Translations under genes and position numbers: made by a program
In this document: one piece after another, positions 47,538-56,449 of the stretch
How positions within the stretch are numbered: the first letter of the stretch is position 1
How the letters are laid out: the number at the start of each line of letters is the position of its first letter
Source: Desulfomonile sp963700305
GTDB taxonomy: Bacteria > Desulfobacterota > Desulfomonilia > Desulfomonilales > Desulfomonilaceae
Direction of reading: 5' to 3'
NCBI GenBank assembly: GCA_963700305.1
Contig: CAVOXB010000016.1
Location: 31,151 to 95,150, forward strand
DNA length: 64,000 nt
The notes under the pieces: generated by a model
Databases searched by the model: none
The model's input: the letters and a program-made list of their open reading frames with translations, nothing else
What the model was told of the DNA's origin: nothing

Positions 47538-47906
47538 CTACTTGCGCTTACCGATCTGCATTTTTCTCGGGCCTTTTCTTGTCCGAGAATTTGTGTGGGT
47601 GCGCTGTCCTCTTACCGGTAGCCCCCGGCGGTGACGCAGTCCCCGGTAACAACCGAGGTCCATGAGCCTTTTGATGTTCATGCTCACTTCGCGGCGAAGA
47701 TCACCTTCCACCTTGATAGAGCGGTCAATAGTCTCACGGATTTTAGCGACATCCACCTCGCTCAGTCTGTCCGAATTCATGCCCGGATCCAGACCGGTTT
47801 CAGCAAGTATCTGACGAGCAGTAGCCCGCCCTATTCCGTAGATGTATGTCAGCGCCACTTCCAGGCGCTTGTTTTTGGGAAGGTCAATCCCCGCGATACG
47901 CGCCAC
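47538..47906 (-). CDS. rpsM: 30S ribosomal protein S13
   Basis: 122 residues: MARIAGIDLPKNKRLEVALT, YGIGRATA, and the end HRRGLPVRGQRTHTNSRTRK. Precedes rpsK as usual. Confidence 0.97.
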   Translation of the reverse strand: MARIAGIDLPKNKRLEVALTYIYGIGRATARQILAETGLDPGMNSDRLSEVDVAKIRETIDRSIKVEGDLRREVSMNIKRLMDLGCYRGLRHRRGLPVRGQRTHTNSRTRKGPRKMQIGKRK

Positions 47907-47946
47907 GATGTCCTCCTGGCGAAAAGACGAACGTTATGTCAGGGAA

Positions 47947-48060
47947 CTAGCCCTGGCGTTGCTTATGCTTCGGGTTTTCGCAGATTACCCGAACCGTGCC
48001 TTTTCGTTTAATGATTTTGCACTTGTCGCAAATTCTTTTAACTGACGCCCTTACCTTCAT
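47947..48060 (-). CDS. rpmJ: 50S ribosomal protein L36 (zinc form)
   Basis: 37 residues: MKVRASVKRICDKCK, RVICENPKHKQRQG. Cys 11, Cys 14, Cys 27 and His 32 form the zinc site. Confidence 0.95.
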   Translation of the reverse strand: MKVRASVKRICDKCKIIKRKGTVRVICENPKHKQRQG

Positions 48061-48087
48061 GGGCCCTCCTTGTGGACCGACGGGTCC

Positions 48088-48735
48088 CTACTGCACGGCC
48101 TTCTGAATGGCGGCGAAGATCTGATCAATCGGGCCAACGCCTTCGACTCTTCGCAGCAACCCTTTGTTGTCGTAGTAGTCAATCAACGGAGAAGTCTGAC
48201 TGTTGTAAACCGACAGTCTCTCTCTGATTGTGAGTTCGCTGTCATCGGCTCTCTGATAGAGTTCGGAGCCGCATGAATCACAAATTCCCTCTTTTTTAGG
48301 GGGATTAAACATAACGTGATACATTTTACCGCAGTCGGAATTCCGGCATGTTCTTCGACCGGTAAGCCTTTTCACGAGCTCTTCGTCGGGTACGTCTACA
48401 AGGACCACATGGTCCAGCTTTTTTGACTGCGAAGCCAGTATCTTATCCAGAGCTTCGGCCTGCGCCGCAGTCCGCGGGAACCCATCCAGCATGTAACCCT
48501 TGTCCAGATCGGGCTTTGTCAGCCGCTCTTCCACAACACCTATGACCACGTCGTCAGGAACGAGTTCCCCTTGTTCCATGAACGCCTTGGCCTTAAGGCC
48601 CATTGGAGTTCCTTCCTTTACAGCTGCTCTGAAGATATCACCCGTAGAAATCTGTGGGACGCCGAGCTTGTTTATAAGCTTTTGTGCCTGCGTGCCCTTG
48701 CCCGAACCTGGTCCACCCAACAAAACGATTCTCAT
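48088..48735 (-). CDS. adk: Adenylate kinase
   Basis: 215 residues, converting AMP and ATP to two ADP. P-loop GGPGSGKGTQ, AMP site QISTGDIFRA, GFPRTAAQAEAL, and a long lid with a four-Cys zinc site (CRNSDC and CDSC). Placed between secY and rpmJ; no infA or map lies here. Confidence 0.96.
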   Translation of the reverse strand: MRIVLLGGPGSGKGTQAQKLINKLGVPQISTGDIFRAAVKEGTPMGLKAKAFMEQGELVPDDVVIGVVEERLTKPDLDKGYMLDGFPRTAAQAEALDKILASQSKKLDHVVLVDVPDEELVKRLTGRRTCRNSDCGKMYHVMFNPPKKEGICDSCGSELYQRADDSELTIRERLSVYNSQTSPLIDYYDNKGLLRRVEGVGPIDQIFAAIQKAVQ

Positions 48736-48764
48736 GGTACCTTCCTGTTATAGGAGAGTGACTG

Positions 48765-50057
48765 CTACCGTCTCCCCTTGATCCGGCCCGAACGGATGAA
48801 ACCTTCGTAGTGCCTCTGGATCATGTGCGACTCTATTTGAGTCAAAGTATCCAAAGCGACTCCAACAACGATCAGGAGCGAGGTTCCTCCGAAGTAAAAG
48901 GGCGCGTTAAAACGTGACATCAGAATCGAAGGGAGAACGCATACTACGGATACATAGATGGCTCCCCCAAAAGTTATGCGCGTGAGCACCTTATCTATGT
49001 ACTGGGAAGTCTTCTTCCCAGGCCTTATTCCTGGTATATAGCCGCCATATTTCTTCATGTTTTCCGCGACGTCCACCGGGTTGAAGGTAACCGCAGTATA
49101 GAAATAACAGAAGAACACGATGAGGGCCACGTATAAAGTCTCATACAGAAACGATCCCGGCCTCAACCAGTTTGTTACGGAAGTAAGGACCGGTACATTA
49201 AGAAACTGGGCTATGGTAGCGGGAAAAATCATCAGCGAGGACGCAAAGATTGGAGGTATAACACCTGCGGTATTCACCTTCAACGGCAGATGCGTGCTCT
49301 GACCTCCGTAAACGCGCCTTCCCACAACCCGTTTTGCGTATTGCACGGGAATCCTGCGTTGGCCACGCTCCACAAACACGATGACGCCTATCATCGTTAT
49401 CATTATCCCGAGCAGCAGAAGCAGTATGAGAAAACCCATGTCACCCGTTTGGACAAGTTGAACTGTGCTCCCCAAAGCAGATGGCATTCTTGCCACAATA
49501 CCAGCAAAAATTATCAGAGAAATGCCGTTACCGATACCGCGCTCGGTAATCTGCTCCCCCAACCACATAATAAACGCGGTGCCTGCGGCAAGCGTTATCA
49601 TGGAAAGCATCACAAACGCGGGTTTCGAGATGTAAACCATGTTTTCGGTATTGGCAAGGCCTACGCTGATGCCCAAACCCTGAATCAATGAAAGCACCAC
49701 TGTTCCGTATCGGGTATACTGGGTGATCTTCTTGCGCCCAGCTTCACCCTCTTTGGAAAGCCGTTCCAAATGTGGAACAACCACCGTGAGAAGCTGAAGT
49801 ATGATGGAGGCGCTGATGTACGGCATGATTCCAAGTGAAAAAACGGAGAAATTCTCCATTGCTCCACCTGTGAACATGTCGATCACACCGAACAGGGTTT
49901 GTTGATATCTGCCGAAAAAATCCTTTAGCGCAGCGGTATTAATCCCTGGAACTGGAACATGCACTCCAAGGCGATAAACGAATAACATCAGGAGCGTGAA
50001 AATAACCCTGCGTTTGAGTTCCGGTATTTTAGCTATGTTGCCGAAGGAACCGATCAC
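48765..50057 (-). CDS. secY: Protein translocase subunit SecY
   Basis: 430 residues, ten membrane helices, with MIGSFGNIAKIPELKRRV at the start, LGIMPYISASIILQLL, the GQSTHLPLKVNTAGVIPPIF plug-near loop and NPVDVAENMKKYGGYIPGIR near the end. Core of the Sec channel. Confidence 0.97.
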   Translation of the reverse strand: MIGSFGNIAKIPELKRRVIFTLLMLFVYRLGVHVPVPGINTAALKDFFGRYQQTLFGVIDMFTGGAMENFSVFSLGIMPYISASIILQLLTVVVPHLERLSKEGEAGRKKITQYTRYGTVVLSLIQGLGISVGLANTENMVYISKPAFVMLSMITLAAGTAFIMWLGEQITERGIGNGISLIIFAGIVARMPSALGSTVQLVQTGDMGFLILLLLLGIMITMIGVIVFVERGQRRIPVQYAKRVVGRRVYGGQSTHLPLKVNTAGVIPPIFASSLMIFPATIAQFLNVPVLTSVTNWLRPGSFLYETLYVALIVFFCYFYTAVTFNPVDVAENMKKYGGYIPGIRPGKKTSQYIDKVLTRITFGGAIYVSVVCVLPSILMSRFNAPFYFGGTSLLIVVGVALDTLTQIESHMIQRHYEGFIRSGRIKGRR

Positions 50058-50112
50058 GACGGGAATCTCCTAGTCGAACGCACTCGTTCATCAAAAGGCA
50101 GCGACGAAAATG

Positions 50113-50547
50113 TCATTTGAACTCCACCTTGCCGCCTGCTGCCTCAATTTTTTTTCGGGCTGCGGAACTCGTCCGGTCCAGCACTATTGTGTACGCCGCT
50201 GTGACCTCTCCATCGGACAGCAGCTTAACAGGCCCCCTTCTCTTAAGAAGGCCTTTCTCCTTCAGCGACTCCACAGTTATCACTGCTCCCGGCTCGAACC
50301 GGTCCAAATCCTTTAGATTAACGACGTTGTATCGGACTTTGAAAATATTTGTAAAACCTTTTTTGGGCAATCGCCTCTGGAGTGGCATCTGGCCGCCCTC
50401 GAAGCCGGGGCTAATACTCGCTCCAGAACGGGATTTCTGTCCCTTATGCCCTTTTCCGCAGGTCTTGCCCACGCCAGACGACTCGCCTCGACCGACCCTT
50501 CTGCTTTTTTTTCTGTTTACGGGTCCCTTAAGATTCGACAGATCCAT
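50113..50547 (-). CDS. rplO: 50S ribosomal protein L15
   Basis: 144 residues with KSRRVGRGESSGVGKTCGKG, GFEGGQMPLQRRLPKKGF, and AAGGKVEF at the end. Confidence 0.97.
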   Translation of the reverse strand: MDLSNLKGPVNRKKSRRVGRGESSGVGKTCGKGHKGQKSRSGASISPGFEGGQMPLQRRLPKKGFTNIFKVRYNVVNLKDLDRFEPGAVITVESLKEKGLLKRRGPVKLLSDGEVTAAYTIVLDRTSSAARKKIEAAGGKVEFK

Positions 50548-50571
50548 TTGTTTTCCCCTGGAGAGGCGGAT

Positions 50572-50751
50572 TTACTCCGCGACCTCTTCGACTTCCACCA
50601 GATGATGCACTTTAAGGATCATACCCCTGATTTCAGGGGTATCCTCGAGTAATCGGCTCTGGTTGAGCTTTCTCAGACCCAAGCCCCTGATGCTGGCCCG
50701 TTGGGTCTCGGTGGATTTTATCTTACTCTTCGTCAACGTGACCTTAAGCAT
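50572..50751 (-). CDS. rpmD: 50S ribosomal protein L30
   Basis: 59 residues from MLKVTLTKSK; the longer open frame to 50787 is not used. IRGLGLRKLNQS is diagnostic. It overlaps the rpsE end by 8 bases. Confidence 0.93.
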   Translation of the reverse strand: MLKVTLTKSKIKSTETQRASIRGLGLRKLNQSRLLEDTPEIRGMILKVHHLVEVEEVAE

Positions 50752-51283
50752 TTGGAAGAACCTCCTCTCCCTTTTCCGGTTCTTCATCCGGAGAACCCAG
50801 CTTGCCGAGTTTGCGGGCGATCTGTTGCTGGGTCCGGAGACCTTTCAGGCCATCAAAAGTTGCTTTTACGACATTATGAGGATTGTTGGTCCCGATACAT
50901 TTAGTAAGGATGTCGCGTATTCCCGCAGCTTCCATCACTGCACGGACAGCGCCTCCGGCGATTACACCGGTCCCGGAACCAGCCGGCTTCAGAAGGACTT
51001 TTGCTGCTCCATATCGCCCGGTGATTTCATGGGGTACTGTGCCGTTCACAATCGGGATATCGACCATAGAGGCCTTGGCCCGCTCCACACCCTTGCGTAT
51101 TGCCTCGGGGACTTCATTGGCCTTACCCAGGCCGAACCCAACGCGGCCCTGGCCGTCTCCCACTACAACAACAGCACTAAATGAAAACCTGCGACCGCCT
51201 TTGACGACTTTGGCGACTCTGCTCAGGTGGACTACTCGGTCCTTTAATTCCCCTTCACCTGCTATATCGGATCTATTGAGCAA
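50744..51283 (-). CDS. rpsE: 30S ribosomal protein S5
   Basis: 179 residues: LKDRVVHLSRVAKVVKGGRR, GDGQGRVGFGLGKANEVPEA, GTGVIAGGAVRAVMEAAGIRD. Length and motifs are typical. Confidence 0.97.
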   Translation of the reverse strand: MLNRSDIAGEGELKDRVVHLSRVAKVVKGGRRFSFSAVVVVGDGQGRVGFGLGKANEVPEAIRKGVERAKASMVDIPIVNGTVPHEITGRYGAAKVLLKPAGSGTGVIAGGAVRAVMEAAGIRDILTKCIGTNNPHNVVKATFDGLKGLRTQQQIARKLGKLGSPDEEPEKGEEVLPNA

Positions 51284-51307
51284 CAGTGATCCCTCCTTGT
51301 TGAAGTC

Positions 51308-51676
51308 CTAGAAATCGAGTCCGCCTTCACGAGCGCCATCGGCCAATGCCTTGACTTTGCCGTGATACAAGTACGGGCCCCTGTCGAAAACTACTTTTGT
51401 TATATTCAGCTCTTTGGCTCGGGCCGCTAATCGCCTTCCGACTTCCCTGGCCGTGTCCTTGTTGAACGGGTCGCCGGTTTTTCTTCGGAATCCCTTATCC
51501 AGAGTCGAGGCTTGCACCAAGGTCATTCCGTGGGCGTCATCTATAATCTGGGCGAATATATTTTTATTTGAACGAAAAACCGTCAGCCTATGCCGGTCCG
51601 GATTCCCCGCTATTTTGTAGCGCATCCGCCTGGTTCTTTTTTTTCTTGATTCCAGTTTTTCAGTCACATGACTCAT
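51308..51676 (-). CDS. rplR: 50S ribosomal protein L18
   Basis: 122 residues: RRMRYKIAGNPDRHRLTVFR, NIFAQIIDD, and VVFDRGPYLYHGKVKALAD. Binds 5S rRNA. Confidence 0.96.
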   Translation of the reverse strand: MSHVTEKLESRKKRTRRMRYKIAGNPDRHRLTVFRSNKNIFAQIIDDAHGMTLVQASTLDKGFRRKTGDPFNKDTAREVGRRLAARAKELNITKVVFDRGPYLYHGKVKALADGAREGGLDF

Positions 51677-51782
51677 TTCAGGTTCCTCTTGAACGATTCA
51701 GGCCCTTTTTTTCTAGCATTCTGCGGGTCATGGCATACGTTAGCCCGTTTTGCGAGCCCTATTATGAACCGCGCGGCCCGTT

Positions 51783-52322
51783 TTACTTACCTCCGGCCTT
51801 ACCGACTTTACGTCGGACCTGCTCGCCGAGATATCGAATGCCCTTGCCCCTGTACGGTTCAGGTTTTCGCACCCTACGGATGCGAGCGGCGACTTCGCCA
51901 ACCTGTTGCTTATCGATTCCCCTCACGTGAATGAGCGTGTTCTTTTCAACAACTATTGATATTCCCTCAGGAATGGGCATTACAACGGGATTTGAATAAC
52001 CAACGTTCAGAGTAAGGTTTTGCTGATCCGATTCCGCCCGATAGCCGACACCCTGAATCTCAAGAGATTTGGTGAATCCATCAGTAACCCCGACCACCAT
52101 ATTGTTTATGAGGGTGCGAGTCAGGCCGTGCATTGCTCGCGATTTACGGTGCTCGGAAGCAGCCGACACTCTTACAATAGCGTCCTCCAGATCCACTTTT
52201 ACCAGGTCGGAAAACGACATGCTCAGGGAACCTTTGGGTCCCTCGACGCTTATCGTCGGAGCACTTAGGGTCACCTTGACTTTATCGGGTATGGCTATAG
52301 GGGCCTTGCCTATTCTGGACAT
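51783..52322 (-). CDS. rplF: 50S ribosomal protein L6
   Basis: 179 residues: MSRIGKAPIAIPDKVKV, VEGPKGSLS, and EPYRGKGIRYLGEQVRRKVG at the end. Confidence 0.97.
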   Translation of the reverse strand: MSRIGKAPIAIPDKVKVTLSAPTISVEGPKGSLSMSFSDLVKVDLEDAIVRVSAASEHRKSRAMHGLTRTLINNMVVGVTDGFTKSLEIQGVGYRAESDQQNLTLNVGYSNPVVMPIPEGISIVVEKNTLIHVRGIDKQQVGEVAARIRRVRKPEPYRGKGIRYLGEQVRRKVGKAGGK

Positions 52323-52349
52323 TTTGTTAAAGCTCCTCAGAAATTACCG

Positions 52350-52754
52350 TTACCAGACGCTGCAAAGCACCTCACCACCGATTCGACGGCGACGAGCTTC
52401 CTTGTCAGTCATAATTCCCTGCGATGTAGAGAGAACGAGGATCCCCACGCCACCATGGCTCTTAAGATTGTGATCCTGCCCCACATACACTCTACGGCCG
52501 GGCTTTGAAACTCTGGCCAGTCCCTCGATGACGCACTGGGTTTCGTCATCGAACCGAAGGGTCAGCTTGAGGACGCCCTGCTTATTCTTCGTGGACCGAA
52601 TCACCTTGTATTTCTTGACGTATCCTTCTTCTTTGAGGATCTGGGCTACGCCGATCTTCAGGTTAGATGCGGGAACGGTTACTTGTTCCTTGCGCGCCTG
52701 CCTTGCGTTCCGGATACGCGTCAACATGTCCGCTATGGGATCAGTCATACACAT
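52350..52754 (-). CDS. rpsH: 30S ribosomal protein S8
   Basis: About 134 residues from MCMTDPIADMLTRIRNA; GGAG lies 10 bases upstream of this ATG, so the longer frame to 52799 is not used. The end is GVLVLSTSQGIMTDKEARRR, typical in S8 (starting GGVGIL). Confidence 0.95.
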   Translation of the reverse strand: MCMTDPIADMLTRIRNARQARKEQVTVPASNLKIGVAQILKEEGYVKKYKVIRSTKNKQGVLKLTLRFDDETQCVIEGLARVSKPGRRVYVGQDHNLKSHGGVGILVLSTSQGIMTDKEARRRRIGGEVLCSVW

Positions 52755-52767
52755 TTTCAGCAGTCTC

Positions 52768-52953
52768 CTACCAACTCGATTTAACCATGCCCGGTACATT
52801 GCCCTTCAGAGCCTCATTTCTGAGACATATACGGCAAAGCTGAAACTTGCGGTAATACGCTCTCGGCCGACCGCACATGTGGCACCTATTATAGCGCCTC
52901 ACCTCGAACTTCTGAGGTCTTGCCGCTTTCACCATCATTGATATCTTGGCCAA
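52768..52953 (-). CDS. rpsN: 30S ribosomal protein S14 type Z (zinc)
   Basis: 61 residues with CHMC and CRIC zinc pairs around GRPRAYYRKFQL. The short zinc form. Confidence 0.95.
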   Translation of the reverse strand: MAKISMMVKAARPQKFEVRRYNRCHMCGRPRAYYRKFQLCRICLRNEALKGNVPGMVKSSW

Positions 52954-52979
52954 CGTTTCCTCCTTGGAGGCGAAATCTT

Positions 52980-53522
52980 CTACTTTCTGAACGGAATTCC
53001 CATGTTCGCAAGCAGTTCCCGGGCCTCTTCGTCGTTTTCCGCGGAGGTTACTATTGTGATGTTCATTCCGCGAATCTTCTCTATTTTGTCATAATTAATT
53101 TCCGGGAAAATTATCTGCTCTTTTATCCCCATGGAAAAGTTGCCTCTGCCATCGAAACCCTTGGGATTGACCCCGCGAAAGTCACGGACTCGAGGAAGCG
53201 CGACATTTATGAGCTTGTCCAGAAAATGGAACATGATGTCGCGTCTCAGTGTGACCTTACACCCTATGGTCATGCCTTCCCGCAGTTTGAAGGTGGCTAT
53301 GGACTTCCTCGCTTTTCGCAGCACAGGCAATTGACCTGTAATCAGGGCCATCTCCTGCTGAGCGTTTTCCAGTATTTTGGGATTCTGAATCGCCTCGCCG
53401 AGTCCCATGTTTACCACGACTTTCGTGAGTGCGGGCACCTGCATGGGGTTGGAGTATTTGAATTTTTCCATCAAAGCCGGCACTACCGATTTTGAGTAAT
53501 ATTCCTTAAGCCGCGACGCCAT
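52980..53522 (-). CDS. rplE: 50S ribosomal protein L5
   Basis: 180 residues: NPMQVPALTKVVVNMGLGEA, GQLPVLRKARKSIATFKLRE, and DEEARELLANMGIPFRK at the end. Confidence 0.97.
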   Translation of the reverse strand: MASRLKEYYSKSVVPALMEKFKYSNPMQVPALTKVVVNMGLGEAIQNPKILENAQQEMALITGQLPVLRKARKSIATFKLREGMTIGCKVTLRRDIMFHFLDKLINVALPRVRDFRGVNPKGFDGRGNFSMGIKEQIIFPEINYDKIEKIRGMNITIVTSAENDEEARELLANMGIPFRK

Positions 53523-53535
53523 AACGTTATTCCCT

Positions 53536-53859
53536 CTAGCTCTCTAGCTGTTCAGAACATTTCTTGCAGAACCTGACCTTGGTTCCGTCTTCTATCACTC
53601 GGGTCCCGGTTCTGGTCGGTTTGGAGCACTTCGGGCAAATCACCATGAGCTTGGATAATCTTATTGGTGCTTCTTTCTCGATGATTCCGCCCTGCTGTCC
53701 TACTTTGCCCGCACGCGTGTGGCGCTTAACAAAGTTCAGCCTCTCAACCAAAGCCGCACCTTTTTCCCCGATCACCTTGAGGACTTTGCCCTGTCGTCCT
53801 TTTTCTTTTCCGGATAAAACTTTAACTTTGTCGTTCTTCTTTATTTGAGGCATTTTCAA
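53536..53859 (-). CDS. rplX: 50S ribosomal protein L24
   Basis: 105-107 residues (Met 3 may be the start). KVKVLSGKEKGRQGKVLKV is the KOW motif. The C-terminal part keeps CPKC..CKKC, a zinc-binding pair. Confidence 0.96.
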   Translation of the reverse strand: MKMPQIKKNDKVKVLSGKEKGRQGKVLKVIGEKGAALVERLNFVKRHTRAGKVGQQGGIIEKEAPIRLSKLMVICPKCSKPTRTGTRVIEDGTKVRFCKKCSEQLES

Positions 53860-54224
53860 AGAACCTCCGGAGCCAAGGACACTATTTTCATAAATTTCTT
53901 GGCCCTAAGTTCCCGGGCCACCGGCCCGAATATACGGGTGCCGATAGGCTCCATCTGGTTATTGATCAGCACCGCGGAATTATCGTCAAAGCGGATGTAC
54001 GATCCGTCCGGTCTACGGACGGATCTGCGGGTGCGAACAACCACCGCCTTGTGCACCTCCCCCTTCTTCACTTTTGAATTGGGGATTGCTTCCTTCACAC
54101 TGACAATAACCACATCGCCAACGCTCGCGTACTTTCGCCTGGTGCCTCCGAGCACCTTGATACAAAAGAGCTCTTTCGCGCCCGAATTGTCAGCCACGTC
54201 CATACGTGTTTGCTGCTGGATCAC
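53856..54224 (-). CDS. rplN: 50S ribosomal protein L14
   Basis: 122 residues: MIQQQTRMDVADNSGAKEL, ASVGDVVIVSVKEA and IFGPVARELRAKKFMKIVSL. Confidence 0.97.
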   Translation of the reverse strand: MIQQQTRMDVADNSGAKELFCIKVLGGTRRKYASVGDVVIVSVKEAIPNSKVKKGEVHKAVVVRTRRSVRRPDGSYIRFDDNSAVLINNQMEPIGTRIFGPVARELRAKKFMKIVSLAPEVL

Positions 54225-54508
54225 AACGTACCTCCAGGAAGCGCGGCTTCTTTCAGGATCTTACGGACGCGCCAGTTTTTGTGGCGGCTCAAGGGCCTAG
54301 TCTCCACGATCATCACTTCATCCCCGACGCGACAGCGGTTCTCTTCGTCGTGAGCCATAAATCGCTTTCTGCGACGGACAAATTTCTTGTAGACCGGATG
54401 TACCACGGTGCGGCTGACCTCTACGACTACGGTTTTATCCATTTTGTTGCTGATCACCACGCCGGTGCGCACTTTGCGCTGCTTTTTGTTGTCAGAGGAG
54501 CTCGTCAT
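54221..54508 (-). CDS. rpsQ: 30S ribosomal protein S17
   Basis: 95 residues: GVVISNKMDKTVVVEV, HPVYKKFVRR, GDEVMIVETRPLSRHKNWRV. Overlaps rplN by 4 bases. Confidence 0.97.
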   Translation of the reverse strand: MTSSSDNKKQRKVRTGVVISNKMDKTVVVEVSRTVVHPVYKKFVRRRKRFMAHDEENRCRVGDEVMIVETRPLSRHKNWRVRKILKEAALPGGTL

Positions 54509-54699
54509 TTAGACGCCTCCTTTTCTCTCATGATAGTCTTCACACGGGCTATATCCCGGCGGAGTTTTCTAAGGTGAGCGGTCTTTTCGAGCTGACCGGT
54601 AGCATGCCTGAATCGGAGATGAAATTCTTCCTCGCGGAACTCTTTCTCCTTGGCAGTCAGCTCATCCACTGAGAGATCCCTGAGTTCTCGAGGTTTCAT
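54505..54699 (-). CDS. rpmC: 50S ribosomal protein L29
   Basis: 64 residues: MKPRELRDLSVDELTAKEKE, HLRFRHATGQLEK, RRDIARVKTIMREKE. Overlaps both neighbours by 4 bases. Confidence 0.96.
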   Translation of the reverse strand: MKPRELRDLSVDELTAKEKEFREEEFHLRFRHATGQLEKTAHLRKLRRDIARVKTIMREKEASK

Positions 54700-55112
54700 G
54701 CCAACTCCTCACGCATCACAAACCGGGTTTTTAGTGGCAGCTTCCTTGCTGCCAGACGGAAAGCCTCGCGTGCCACTTCTTCCGGGACGCCTTCCATTTC
54801 GTACATCACTTTTCCTGGCTTCACAACTGCCACCCATTCTTCAGGGGCGCCTTTGCCTTTACCCATACGGGTTTCCGCAGGCTTCTTGGTTATAGGTTTG
54901 TCCGGAAAAACTCGTATCCAGATCTTCCCGCCTCTTTTGACGTGCCGGGTCATGGCGACACGAGCCGCCTCGATCTGTCTAGCAGTTATCCATCCGGGAA
55001 CAAGTGCCATTAAACCAAATTCCCCGAAAGACACGTGAGTCCCTCTGCAAGGGCTCCCGTTCATGCGGCCTTTCTGCCGTTTTCTGTATTTTACTTTCTT
55101 AGGCGCGAGCAT
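54696..55112 (-). CDS. rplP: 50S ribosomal protein L16
   Basis: 138 residues: MLAPKKVKYRKRQKGRMNG, GLMALVPGWITARQIEAARV, MGKGKGAPEEWVAVVKPG. Confidence 0.97.
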   Translation of the reverse strand: MLAPKKVKYRKRQKGRMNGSPCRGTHVSFGEFGLMALVPGWITARQIEAARVAMTRHVKRGGKIWIRVFPDKPITKKPAETRMGKGKGAPEEWVAVVKPGKVMYEMEGVPEEVAREAFRLAARKLPLKTRFVMREELA

Positions 55113-55113
55113 T

Positions 55114-55758
55114 TTACTTCTCCGCTTGCTTGCTCTTGATCATCTCACCTTTGAATATCCAGACTTTCACGCCGATTACCCCGTAGGTGGTGGTCGCCTG
55201 GGCAAATCCGTAATCTATATCTGCTCTGAGAGTCTGAAGAGGAACGCGGCCCTCTCTATACCACTCTCTCCTTGCCATTTCAGCACCGCCGAGCCGGCCC
55301 GCTGTGGCAATTCGGATTCCCTTTGCGCCAGACTTCAGGGCGCTCGTGACGGATTTCTTCATGGCCCGCCTGAATGCAATACGTCTTTCTAATTGCTGGG
55401 CAACGTTTTCAGCCACGAGTTGTGCGTCTATCTCAGGTTTACGAATTTCTTTAATATCGACTATGACCTCTTTGTCGGTCATGCGCAGGATTTCCCTGCG
55501 GAGTTTTTCGATTTCGCTTCCCTTGGGACCGATTACAATACCGGGACGCGCTGTGTGAATTATGAGCCTTATCTTTCCGGCAGCCCTCTCAATTTCTATT
55601 CTAGAGATGCTTGCCTGCGAGCTCCGCTTTTTGACGAAATTCCGAAGCTTAAGATCTTCAATGAGGAAATCGCCATAGTCCTTTTGGGAATACCACCGAG
55701 ATTCCCAAGTGCGGGTGACGCCTAAACGGAATCCATGAGGATGTACCTTCTGTCCCAA
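55114..55758 (-). CDS. rpsC: 30S ribosomal protein S3
   Basis: About 214 residues. TTG 55758 (GQKVHPHGFRLGV follows; AGGAGGGT upstream) is the right start, not the longer frame to 55821. The KH domain is in RPGIVIGPKGSEIEKL, and the end has GVIGVKVWIFKGEM. Confidence 0.95.
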   Translation of the reverse strand: MGQKVHPHGFRLGVTRTWESRWYSQKDYGDFLIEDLKLRNFVKKRSSQASISRIEIERAAGKIRLIIHTARPGIVIGPKGSEIEKLRREILRMTDKEVIVDIKEIRKPEIDAQLVAENVAQQLERRIAFRRAMKKSVTSALKSGAKGIRIATAGRLGGAEMARREWYREGRVPLQTLRADIDYGFAQATTTYGVIGVKVWIFKGEMIKSKQAEK

Positions 55759-55827
55759 GATTACCCTCCTGCGGGTTTGGAGGACTATTACGACCGATGA
55801 CCCCGGCCGCGACCTCCGCATTTGCTA

Positions 55828-56160
55828 CTATCGTTCTTGCACTGCCACAACTATGTGGCTTGTTCGTTTTCTTATACGAGTGGCTCTACCCATAGCTCTC
55901 GGGGTCCATCTCTTTGCAGTGGGACCTTCGTCCACAGTAATTCTGCTTATAAAGAGCTTGTCCTCATCCACTCCGCTCGATTGCGTAGCATTTCCCAGGG
56001 CGGACTGAACCACTTTCCTGATCATGTCCGCGGCCTTCTTGGGAGTGAACTGAAGAAGGCTCAGAGCGTTGCTCACGGGCATTCCTCGGACGAGGTCAGC
56101 TACAAGCCGCGCCTTTCGCGCTGAGATCCGAGCGTGTTTGAGAGTGCATTCCCACTCCAT
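55828..56160 (-). CDS. rplV: 50S ribosomal protein L22
   Basis: 110 residues: ISARKARLVADLVRGMPVSN, DEGPTAKRWTPRAMGRATRI. Overlaps rpsS by one base. Confidence 0.97.
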   Translation of the reverse strand: MEWECTLKHARISARKARLVADLVRGMPVSNALSLLQFTPKKAADMIRKVVQSALGNATQSSGVDEDKLFISRITVDEGPTAKRWTPRAMGRATRIRKRTSHIVVAVQER

Positions 56161-56444
56161 TATTTTCTCCCCTTCTTGGCTTTTCTATCCCCTGCGTGGC
56201 CGTGAAAGGTGCGGGTGGGAGAAAATTCGCCGAGTTTATGTCCGACCATGTTCTCGGTAACAAAAACTGGGATGAATTTCTTTCCATTATGCACCGCGAA
56301 GGTGAGGCCAACCATGTCGGGAATAACGGTAGAGCGCCGAGACCAGGTCTGGATCACTTTACGTGAGCCGGTATCCCGGGCCTGCATTACTTTCCTCAAT
56401 ACGTGATCGTCCACGAATGGACCTTTGTGCACCGAACGGGGCAT
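56160..56444 (-). CDS. rpsS: 30S ribosomal protein S19
   Basis: 94 residues: MPRSVHKGPFVDDHVLRKV, TWSRRSTVIPDMVGLTFAVH, GHKLGEFSPTRTFHGHAGD. Confidence 0.97.
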   Translation of the reverse strand: MPRSVHKGPFVDDHVLRKVMQARDTGSRKVIQTWSRRSTVIPDMVGLTFAVHNGKKFIPVFVTENMVGHKLGEFSPTRTFHGHAGDRKAKKGRK

Positions 56445-56449
56445 AGCAA

